A DNA stretch of 64,000 nt, taken from the NCBI RefSeq assembly GCF_002020355.1, contig NZ_MPZV01000002.1, positions 124,001 to 188,000 of the forward strand, given 5' to 3'. Below the pieces are notes generated by a model that worked only from the letters and a program-made list of their open reading frames with translations, was not told the DNA's origin and made no database searches. Source of the stretch: Thioclava sediminum. Its GTDB lineage: Bacteria; Pseudomonadota; Alphaproteobacteria; Rhodobacterales; Rhodobacteraceae. Made by a program: the position numbers and the translations under genes. Positions 19,054-26,315 of this stretch are shown here, piece by piece. Within the stretch, counting starts at the first letter, position 1; each line of letters opens with the position of its first letter.

Positions 19054-19212
19054 TTACGTCGTCCTTTCGAGCACCATCGGCTTTCAGTGTAGCACGACTG
19101 ACCCGAAAATTGGGAAACTGCTGGAAAGGACGCGATTGCGGGCGGGCCGAAGGCGGGACTTCTGCCGCGAGCCATGCCTCTGCTATACTAAAGAGACGGG
19201 AGGTCCCTTCGC

Positions 19213-21285
19213 ATGATCACGCTTACGATCAACGGGCGGCACGTCGAAGTCGATGACGGCACCAGCTTGCTGGAGGCGGCGAAGCTGGCTGGCATCCATG
19301 TCCCGACGCTCTGCTATTACCCCGGCTTGCCCGCCCATGCCGTGTGCCGCATGTGCCTCGTCGAGATCGAGGGCACTCAGAACCCGCAACCCGCCTGTCG
19401 CACGCTGGCGAAGGAGGGCGATGTCGTGGCGACGGACACCGTGGCGCTGGCAGCCTTTCGGAAAGCCGATGCGCAATGGCTGCTCGCGCGTCACCCCAAT
19501 GACTGCATGCGCTGCGAGGTGAACGGGGCGTGCCAGCTGCAGCGTCTCGTCCATGAGAACCAGTGGGAGGAGCGTTGGCCGAAGATGCCCGCCGGGGCGC
19601 CTGCCGCCTCGGAAGAGCTCGCGAGTGATCACACCTCCCCCAGCATCTGGCGCGATCTGTCGAAATGCATCGAATGCGGGTTGTGCGCGGAGGTCTGCGG
19701 CGACGCCGTCCAAAACCAGAATGTCATCGGGTTCGCCAATCGCGGATTTGACCGCCGCCCCGTCACGGTCTTCGACGTACCGCTGTCGCAGACCAATTGC
19801 ATCTCCTGCGGCCAGTGCACGCTTGTCTGCCCGGTTGGCGCGCTGATCGAGGCGCCCCATTGGCACGCGGTGCTGCAGACGCTCGACGCTCATCGGCGCG
19901 TCTCCGTGGTTCAGGTGGCCCCGGCGACCCGCATCGCCATCAGCGAGGAATTCGGGTTGGAGCCGGGCACCGTCAGCACGGGACGCTTGATCAATGCGCT
20001 GCGGCTTCTGGGGTTCGATTACGTGTTCGACACCAATTTCGCCGCCGATCTGACGATCATGGAGGAAGGCACCGAACTGCTGTCGCGGCTCAAAGCCGGG
20101 ACGGAGCTGCCGCTGTTCACCTCCTGCTGTCCGGGTTGGGTGAATTGGGTCGAGCTGAACCGCCCCGATCTTCTGCCGCATCTGAGCACGACCAAATCTC
20201 CCCAGCAGATGCATGGCGCGATCGCCAAACGGGGCCGCTTTGCACGGTCTCTGGGGCCCGATTTCGCGGAGGGCAAAGCCGAGCCCTATGTCGTGAGCGT
20301 GATGCCCTGCACCGCCAAGAAGGACGAGGCCCAGCGCCCCGGCGTCTCTGGCGACGTGGATCATGTGCTCACCACCCGCGAACTGGCGCGGATGATCCGG
20401 TCGCGGGGCATCCCGTTCGGGGCGCTCTCCGAGGACGGGCAATTCGACAGCCCGCTGGGCGAGAGCACCGGGGCCGCCCAGATATTCGGCGCCTCCGGCG
20501 GGGTCATGGAGGCGATGGTCCGCACGGCTGCACATTTCAAAGGGGTCGAGCACGATTTGCCGCTGGAATGGGAGGCGCTTCGCGGCGTCCGTGAGGGCGT
20601 GAAAACCGCGACCATTCCCGGCGTCGGCACGGTGGCCGTGTGCAACGGGATCGCCTCGGCCCAGCGCATGCTGGAGGACGAGGCATGGCGCGACGACTAT
20701 GTCGCGATCGAAGTCATGGCCTGCGTCGGCGGCTGTCTCGGCGGCGGCGGCGAGCCGAAATCCATGGACCCGCATATTCTGCAAAAACGCGCCAAGGCGA
20801 TCTACAGCGTTGATGCGAAGGCACCGCGCCGCCGTTCCTATGAGAATGCGGATGTGCAGGCGCTTTATGCCTCGGAATTGGGCGCGCCGAACTCGCCGAC
20901 CGCGCATCGCCTGCTCCACACCCATTACGCCACCAGACATTCCGCGCGCTCACTGCTGATGCGCTTTCTGGATTGCGTGGACCGGCGCGATGGCGCGGCG
21001 GCCGCAAAGCTGTTTCATCCCGATGGGGTCTGGTCGACCACCTCTCCCTTCGGCGTGCTGACCGGCGCAGACGAGATCGCGGGGCTTATCAACGCGAAGC
21101 TGCCGCCGAACCTGCGCGGTGCGAAATATGCGCGTCACCAGATGGAGAGCGCCTCAGATATCGACGATCTCACGGTCCTCGCCCCCGACGGGAGCCGCAG
21201 CCGCTTCGATCTGGAGCTGAGCACCGTGGAAGCTGACGGCTATTCTCAGACGGTGATCCAGACCCTCACGCGCACCGTCCTTTGA
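19213..21285 (+). CDS. [FeFe]-hydrogenase (CpI/HydA-like) with extra C-terminal NTF2/SnoaL-like domain
   Basis: A 690-residue protein. Residues 1-80 form a [2Fe-2S] ferredoxin domain (C34, C45, C48, C62); H94/C98/C101/C107 match the His-ligated [4Fe-4S] site; C152-C162 and C196-C206 are two CxxCxxCxxxC clusters. The H-cluster domain has L1 TSCCPGW (C305 proton relay, C306 ligand), L2 MPCTAKKDE (C366, K369) and L3 EVMACVGGCLGGGGEP (C504, C508), all intact. A small-subunit-type segment (about 525-575, ending LLHTHYATR) follows. Residues about 578-690 are an added NTF2/SnoaL-like domain. A GGGAGG lies before ATG and TATACT at 19184-19189. No hydE, hydF or hydG is in the window. It reversibly makes or oxidises H2 if matured. 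Confidence 0.9.
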   Translation: MITLTINGRHVEVDDGTSLLEAAKLAGIHVPTLCYYPGLPAHAVCRMCLVEIEGTQNPQPACRTLAKEGDVVATDTVALAAFRKADAQWLLARHPNDCMRCEVNGACQLQRLVHENQWEERWPKMPAGAPAASEELASDHTSPSIWRDLSKCIECGLCAEVCGDAVQNQNVIGFANRGFDRRPVTVFDVPLSQTNCISCGQCTLVCPVGALIEAPHWHAVLQTLDAHRRVSVVQVAPATRIAISEEFGLEPGTVSTGRLINALRLLGFDYVFDTNFAADLTIMEEGTELLSRLKAGTELPLFTSCCPGWVNWVELNRPDLLPHLSTTKSPQQMHGAIAKRGRFARSLGPDFAEGKAEPYVVSVMPCTAKKDEAQRPGVSGDVDHVLTTRELARMIRSRGIPFGALSEDGQFDSPLGESTGAAQIFGASGGVMEAMVRTAAHFKGVEHDLPLEWEALRGVREGVKTATIPGVGTVAVCNGIASAQRMLEDEAWRDDYVAIEVMACVGGCLGGGGEPKSMDPHILQKRAKAIYSVDAKAPRRRSYENADVQALYASELGAPNSPTAHRLLHTHYATRHSARSLLMRFLDCVDRRDGAAAAKLFHPDGVWSTTSPFGVLTGADEIAGLINAKLPPNLRGAKYARHQMESASDIDDLTVLAPDGSRSRFDLELSTVEADGYSQTVIQTLTRTVL

Positions 21286-21475
21286 CACTCTCCTGCGCAG
21301 GCTTTCCGCGCAACGGGCGAAGACAGGTCACAAATTCATCATCCCGACGATCACAAGCGCGTTTCTTTTTCCTTTCTTGTTCTAGAGCAAAGCCATAGCG
21401 GGCGACGGGGTTCATTTTCTCGGACGTAATACTCCCGCCCGAGCTTGCGGGAAGAGACACCGGAACGGATGAACG

Positions 21476-22726
21476 ATGCCAAGCCAGAGCCGCGACGAAA
21501 TCGAAAAAATGCTGTCCACTGCGAAGAGTGGACGCCCCTGGCGACTCTGGGCTTTCGGCGCGGGTGCTGTCGTGATCGCGATCGGCGCGTGGCTTTGGCT
21601 CGCGCCTGCCGGCGACACCACGGGCACGAGCTATGTAACGCAAGCCGTCACGCGCGGCGATCTGACCGTCACGGTTACCGCAACCGGCACGGTGCAGCCC
21701 ACGACGGAAGTCGAAGTCTCCTCGGAGCTGTCGGGCACGCTCGATAGCATCGATGTCGACTATAACGACGAGGTCAAAGTGGGTCAGGTCCTCGCGCGGC
21801 TCGACGACACGAAATTCAAGGCGCAGGTCGCCAATGCCGAAGCCGCGCTTGCGGCCGCCAAGGCGCAGCTCGCACAGGCCGAAGCCACCCAGAAGGAAGC
21901 GACGGCGCTTTATGAGACACAAGCCGAGCTGGACCGGCGCGGCGTCTCGACCCATAGCACCTTCGTAACCTATATCGCGCAGCGCGATCGCGCCGTGGCC
22001 GCCGTTCAGGCCGCGAAAGCGTCGCTGACGCTGGCCGAGGCGAACCTCGCTTTGGAGAAGGACGATCTGGAGAAATCGGTCATCCGTTCCCCGATCAACG
22101 GCGTCGTTCTGGACCGCAATGTCTCGGCCGGTCAGATCGTGGCCGCCTCACTGTCCGCGCCCACCCTGTTCACGCTGGCCGAGGACCTGCGCCGGATGCA
22201 ATTGCTGGTCGATATCGACGAGGCGGATATCGGTCAGGTTGCGGTCGGCAATGACGCGACATTCACCGTCGACGCCTATTCCGGTCGCTCCTTCCCGGCG
22301 ACGATCACGCAGGTGCGCTACGCCCCCGAGACCACCGACGATGTCGTGACCTACAAGGGCGTGCTGGCGGTCGACAATTCCGATCTTCTCCTGCGCCCCG
22401 GCATGACCGCGACGGCGACGATCACCGTGGACGAGGCCAAGGACGCGCTTCTGGTCCCGAACGCGGCGCTGCGCTACGCGCCCCCGCAAGAGGTCGAAGA
22501 TACGGGCAATGGCGGAAGCGGGCTCATCGGTCTCGTGATGCCGAGCCGCCCGAGTTCGGAGAGCGGCACCGCGAGCGGCAAGTCCGTCTGGGTGCTTCGC
22601 GACGGCACCCCCGTCGAAGTGGCGGTCACGCCGGGGGCGACGAACGGCAAGTTCACGATCGTCACCGCGGGCGATCTGGCCGTTGGCGATCAGGTCATCA
22701 CCGATCAGCGGGATATGTCGCGATGA
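21476..22726 (+). CDS. Periplasmic adaptor (membrane fusion) subunit of MacAB-type exporter
   Basis: A 416-residue HlyD/MacA-type adaptor with an N-terminal membrane anchor (about 20-45, WRLWAFGAGAVVIAIGAWLW). TVTATGTVQPTTEVEVSSELSG is the first half of the lipoyl domain, a coiled-coil hairpin spans about 110-200, and VIRSPINGVVLDRNVSAGQIV is the returning lipoyl half, followed by beta-barrel sequence. Its stop overlaps the ATPase start (ATGA), so the three genes form one operon. It should link the inner-membrane permease to a TolC-like channel, which is not in the window. Confidence 0.9.
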   Translation: MPSQSRDEIEKMLSTAKSGRPWRLWAFGAGAVVIAIGAWLWLAPAGDTTGTSYVTQAVTRGDLTVTVTATGTVQPTTEVEVSSELSGTLDSIDVDYNDEVKVGQVLARLDDTKFKAQVANAEAALAAAKAQLAQAEATQKEATALYETQAELDRRGVSTHSTFVTYIAQRDRAVAAVQAAKASLTLAEANLALEKDDLEKSVIRSPINGVVLDRNVSAGQIVAASLSAPTLFTLAEDLRRMQLLVDIDEADIGQVAVGNDATFTVDAYSGRSFPATITQVRYAPETTDDVVTYKGVLAVDNSDLLLRPGMTATATITVDEAKDALLVPNAALRYAPPQEVEDTGNGGSGLIGLVMPSRPSSESGTASGKSVWVLRDGTPVEVAVTPGATNGKFTIVTAGDLAVGDQVITDQRDMSR

Positions 22727-23427
22727 GTGAACCGCTTCTCGAGCTGCGCGGGATCGAGCGCCACTATGGCCATGACGAAACCCTCGTGCGCGCTCTCGAC
22801 GGCGTCGATCTTCGCGTCGAACCGGGGGAATTCCTTGCGATCATGGGGCCCTCGGGGTCGGGAAAATCGACCGCGATGAACATCATCGGCTGTCTCGACC
22901 GGCCGACCGCGGGCAACTACCTGTTCAACGGTGTCGAGGTGGCGACCCTGAACCGCGACCAGCGCGCCCTGCTGCGCAGGCACTACCTCGGGTTTGTCTT
23001 TCAGGGCTACAACCTTTTGCCGCGCACCACCGCGCTGGAAAATGTCGAACTTCCCCTGATCTACAAGGGGATGCGCAAGGCCGAGCGCGTGGCGCGGGCC
23101 CGTCAGGCTCTGGCGCGGGTCGGGCTTGAGGGGCGCGAGGATCACACGCCGTCGCAGCTCTCGGGCGGTCAGCAGCAACGCGTCGCCATCGCGCGGGCGC
23201 TGGCGGGAGAGCCGATGGTGATGCTCGCCGACGAGCCCACCGGCAACCTCGACACCAAACGCAGCGTCGAGATCATGAACCTGATGCAAGACCTTAACCG
23301 CGAGTCCGGGCTGACCATCGTGATGGTCACGCATGAGGAGGACATGGCCGCCTATGCCTCCCGCCTCGTCGTCTTCACCGACGGTCGCGTCGTACGCGAC
23401 GAGAAGATGCACGAAGGAGCGCTGTGA
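22723..23427 (+). CDS. MacB/LolD-type ABC exporter ATP-binding protein
   Basis: A 234-residue ATPase with Walker A GPSGSGKST, Q-loop VFQGYNLLPRTTALENVELP, signature LSGGQQQRVAIARAL and Walker B MLADEPTGNLD. These are typical of the MacB/FtsE/LolD class. In E. coli MacB the ATPase and permease are one chain; here they are separate genes, with overlapping starts and stops on both sides. It drives export through the permease encoded next. Confidence 0.94.
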   Translation: MSEPLLELRGIERHYGHDETLVRALDGVDLRVEPGEFLAIMGPSGSGKSTAMNIIGCLDRPTAGNYLFNGVEVATLNRDQRALLRRHYLGFVFQGYNLLPRTTALENVELPLIYKGMRKAERVARARQALARVGLEGREDHTPSQLSGGQQQRVAIARALAGEPMVMLADEPTGNLDTKRSVEIMNLMQDLNRESGLTIVMVTHEEDMAAYASRLVVFTDGRVVRDEKMHEGAL

Positions 23428-24632
23428 TGCTCTGGGAAACCATCCGCCTAGCGCTGACCGCGATCATCCGCAACGCGCTTCGATCCTTTCTCACCGTGCT
23501 GGGCGTGGTGATCGGGGTTGCAGCCGTCATCGCGATGGTGACCGTCGGGCAAGGCTCCTCCGAACAGGTCTCGGCCAATGTGGAATCGCTCGGCACGAAT
23601 GTGCTGGTCCTGCGCTCGGGGGCGCGGATGATGGGGCCCGGATCGCGCGATACCGCCCCGTCCTTCAAGCTTTCGGATGCAGAAGCGCTGGAGGACCTGA
23701 GCAGCCTCTCGGCGGTCGCACCTGTCGTCTCGACCTCAGCCACGGCGGTCTTCGGCAACAACAATCGCACGACATCGATCACTGGCACTACGTCGCCCTA
23801 TCTCGAGATCGGCGGCTGGACAATCGCGCTCGGGCGCAGCTTCACCCCGGCGGAGGACCGCAGCGGCGCCAATCTTTGCATCATCGGCGAGACCGTACGG
23901 ACGACCCTGTTCGGCGCGACCGATCCGACCGGCGAGAAGATCCGCATCAAGTCGATCTCCTGCGAGGTGATCGGCGTGCTGAAGTCCAAGGGCGCCGGGT
24001 CCTTCGGGCAGGATCAGGACGACCTCGTGCTGATGCCGGTCCGAACGGTGCAAAGGCGGCTGATGGGCAGTCAGGACGTCTCTTCGATTTCGCTTCAGGT
24101 GGCCCGGACGGCCTCCGTGGAGCGGGCGACGTCCGACATCGAGGCCCTGATGCGCGAGCGTCGCCGCATCGCGATCGGTGAAGACGACGACTTCTCGGTC
24201 TTCGACATGGCCGAACTGAGTTCGATGCTCAATTCGGTCAATTCGGTTCTCACCGGCCTGCTGTCCTCCGTCGCCGCGGTCAGCCTGCTCGTGGGCGGCA
24301 TCGGGATCATGAACATCATGCTGGTCTCGGTGACCGAGCGCACCCGCGAGATCGGCATCCGCCTCTCGGTCGGCGCGCAGGCCCATCAGGTCTTGATGCA
24401 GTTTCTGGTAGAGGCGGTGGTGCTGTCGGTTCTGGGCGGGATCATCGGGATCCTCTTCGGCCTCGGCCTCGCCTATGTCGCGGCGCAGATCATGGCGATC
24501 CCCTTCTCGCCCAGCCTGAACGTCATCGCCCTCGCCTTCGGCTTCTCCGCCGTGGTGGGTATGGTCTTCGGCTACTTTCCTGCGCGGCGGGCGGCCCGGC
24601 TCGATCCGATCGATGCGCTGCATTATCAGTAG
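23427..24632 (+). CDS. MacB-like ABC exporter permease
   Basis: A 401-residue FtsX/MacB-type permease: an N-terminal helix (LTAIIRNALRSFLTVLGVVI), a periplasmic MacB_PCD domain (about 45-250), then three C-terminal helices with the conserved GGIGIMNIMLVSVTERTREI segment. The ATG at 23427 overlaps the ATPase stop as GTGATG. Substrate may be a toxin, peptide, lipid or antibiotic; nothing here decides. Confidence 0.92.
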   Translation: MLWETIRLALTAIIRNALRSFLTVLGVVIGVAAVIAMVTVGQGSSEQVSANVESLGTNVLVLRSGARMMGPGSRDTAPSFKLSDAEALEDLSSLSAVAPVVSTSATAVFGNNNRTTSITGTTSPYLEIGGWTIALGRSFTPAEDRSGANLCIIGETVRTTLFGATDPTGEKIRIKSISCEVIGVLKSKGAGSFGQDQDDLVLMPVRTVQRRLMGSQDVSSISLQVARTASVERATSDIEALMRERRRIAIGEDDDFSVFDMAELSSMLNSVNSVLTGLLSSVAAVSLLVGGIGIMNIMLVSVTERTREIGIRLSVGAQAHQVLMQFLVEAVVLSVLGGIIGILFGLGLAYVAAQIMAIPFSPSLNVIALAFGFSAVVGMVFGYFPARRAARLDPIDALHYQ

Positions 24633-24647
24633 ATGTCAGGCACAAAA

Positions 24648-24677
24648 AAGCCCCCTGCCGCGGAGGACAGGGGGCTT
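24648..24677 (-). terminator. Rho-independent terminator AAGCCCCCTG / CAGGGGGCTT
   Basis: A perfect 10-bp stem with a 10-base loop between the MacB-like permease and the convergent secreted-protein gene. On the minus strand the stem is followed by TTTTTTG, so it mainly ends the transcript of the secreted-protein gene; it may also stop the exporter operon. Confidence 0.85.
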
Positions 24678-24702
24678 CGGGATCATGTATCGTCGAAGGT
24701 GA

Positions 24703-25233
24703 TCAGGCGTTGTTGTCGACCACGACGATCAGATTGCCTTCGGCGTTGATATACGCGGCAGCGACATCCTCGGGCGTGTAGTCGGTGCCGTCGAAGACGC
24801 TGGACGGAAGCTGGCTGTAATCGGCATCCACGTCAGCGCCCATTGCGTTCTCGAGAGCCGCGGAGCCATTCTCGGCGCCTTTACCCTTCAGATCGGACAG
24901 AGCGACGATCTTGGCTTCGCCATCGGTTCCCACTTCATAATCGGCGAACTGGTCGGTGGACGCAGCGCCATTGGCCTGAAGGTCCGCGACGAGCTGACCA
25001 TAGGTCTTCACCGACCCATCTTGGCCCATTCCACCATTCGAGCCCGCAGTCGTTGCGGCATCCGTCGATGCGCCCATATCCGCGCTTGCGCCGACATCAG
25101 CGCCTGCAGCCTGCGCCGAGACCGATGCGCCAGCGTCCGTTCCGGTGGATACGTCAGCCTGAGCCAGGGCCGCAACGGGCGCGGCAGTGGCCAGAATACC
25201 TGCGAGAGCGATCGACTTGATGGTGTAGGTCAT
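24703..25233 (-). CDS. Secreted Ala/Gly/Asp-rich protein of unknown function
   Basis: A 176-residue exported protein: signal peptide (MTYTIKSIALAGILATAAPV, cleavage near ALAQA), a low-complexity Ala/Gly/Asp/Ser stretch (about 28-72), then a small acidic globular part with VKTYGQLVADLQANG and YTPEDVAAAYINAEGNLIVVV. The acidic, repeat-like linker suggests a periplasmic or surface protein. GGAGA stands before ATG 25233, supporting this start over one seven codons upstream. I do not recognise a function. Confidence 0.75.
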   Translation of the reverse strand: MTYTIKSIALAGILATAAPVAALAQADVSTGTDAGASVSAQAAGADVGASADMGASTDAATTAGSNGGMGQDGSVKTYGQLVADLQANGAASTDQFADYEVGTDGEAKIVALSDLKGKGAENGSAALENAMGADVDADYSQLPSSVFDGTDYTPEDVAAAYINAEGNLIVVVDNNA

Positions 25234-25287
25234 AGTGTTCTCCTTGCATTTCATGCGCCGACCGTCAGCCGGCAGACAGAGAACACT
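25234..25287 (-). promoter_or_regulatory. Leader inverted repeat covering the ribosome-binding site
   Basis: On the minus strand AGTGTTCTC (25287-25279) is the exact complement of GAGAACACT (25242-25234), which ends at the ATG of the secreted-protein gene and includes part of its ribosome site. A 36-base loop holds a smaller GCAT-GAA-ATGC hairpin. If the mRNA starts upstream of 25287 the start site could be masked. A near-match to an EcfG-type promoter (GGAAC-N16-TGTT, 25306-25282) would instead begin inside the loop. Confidence 0.4.
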
Positions 25288-25590
25288 GCAGAAAGATCAC
25301 CGTTCCTGAGCGCGAGCAGGCTCGGAAAAACTCTGCTCAAACGTCGAAAATCGTGAGCGCGATAATGCCAAGGAACAAAGCGACGGGCTCTTGGGACGGA
25401 ACGCAGAGCTACGTCGGAAATTCGGGCCACGTTGGAACCTGCGCGAGACCGTCGGTGGCACAGGTTGGAACGCAGTAAGAAACCGAAACGCAGCCTGACG
25501 CCCCAGCTTCATTCACGTGGAAATCGGGGGGGGGCGCGGTGCGGAAAACTCTCCCTCAGCCGGGAAAGCTTTCGCCGAAATCGCAAATAT
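25288..25590. other. Intergenic stretch with no recognised feature
   Basis: Between the secreted-protein gene and the complex I accessory gene. Apart from a possible GGAAC promoter element at its left edge I see no convincing coding region, tRNA or strong hairpin. A run of ten G at about 25528-25537 is notable only for low complexity. Confidence 0.4.
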
Positions 25591-25902
25591 TCAGTGCGTC
25601 CAGTTCGCGCGGCGGTCGGTCGCGAAGTTCTCGCCATAGCCGCGGGCGCGGACATTCGGGGCGCGCTTATGCGGCTCCGTCACGACGTAATCGATGCCCT
25701 TTTCCTTGGCATAGGCTTCGGCCGCCTCGCGGGTCTCGAAGCGCAGCCGCACTTGGGCCTGCGTGTCGTTGGAGCTGGTCCAACCCATCAGCGGGTCGAT
25801 CTCACGCGCGTCGGAGGCGACATAGTCGAGATACCAGAACCGCGTTTTCGCGGTGCCCGATTGCATGGCGTTGCGGGCGGGTTGGTAGATGCGCGCGCGC
25901 AT
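25591..25902 (-). CDS. NDUFS4-like accessory subunit of respiratory complex I
   Basis: A 103-residue protein of the ETC complex I NDUFS4/AQDQ family. It has [16 protein letters not shown] at the start, [29 protein letters not shown], then [12 protein letters not shown] and a Pro/Arg-rich tail, the order seen in alphaproteobacterial and mitochondrial 18 kDa subunits. It stabilises the peripheral arm of NADH:ubiquinone oxidoreductase. GAGGAG lies eight bases before ATG 25902. The main nuo operon is not in the window. Confidence 0.9.
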   Translation of the reverse strand: MRARIYQPARNAMQSGTAKTRFWYLDYVASDAREIDPLMGWTSSNDTQAQVRLRFETREAAEAYAKEKGIDYVVTEPHKRAPNVRARGYGENFATDRRANWTH

Positions 25903-26315
25903 GGGCAAACTCCTCTGCGATACCTCTGACTTTTCTTAGTGCATCTGAGCCAAATCGCAAGCCCCGGAGCGCAAAGCCGAAAGATGCGAGGTGATTGTGC
26001 ATGACATGCCGAGCCCGGAGAGAACGCCGCCGCCTACCCTGTCCGAAGGATCCCGCGAGCACCGGTGAGATGAGGAACTGCCGACCGACTGGGGAGCAAG
26101 GGGTGGGGGTGGTGCGCCGGCCGGCAGTCTGATGCTACTTGCAAAAGGCAAGATGCGCGCGCGCCGCCGCGAATTCAAGCCAAACAGAGACGCAAGCCAC
26201 TGTTAAATATAGACAATTCGAAACTCCGCGTTAAGCCTTCCGTAACGCCTTTCGCAAACCCTTGAATGCGAACGAAAAGAGGACAACTTTGGGGGGCAAG
26301 CAAAAGGTCTGCGCG
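25903..26315. other. Intergenic region upstream of uvrB
   Basis: About 410 bases between divergent genes. It contains A/T-rich sequence near 26200-26260 that should hold the uvrB promoter and a weak LexA-like site (GAAC-N7-GGAC, 26270-26284). In-frame TTG codons at 26262 and 26289 could extend UvrB but lack support. No RNA gene recognised. Confidence 0.4.

Noticed and set aside
19213-19850. Reading the N-terminal part as NuoG (complex I subunit)
   Set aside because: The Fe-S ligand order is shared, but the three H-cluster motifs follow and no nuo gene is adjacent.
26262-26315. TTG start extending UvrB by 18 residues
   Set aside because: No ribosome site at the TTG; ATG 26316 has AAAGG at eight bases and needs no rare start.
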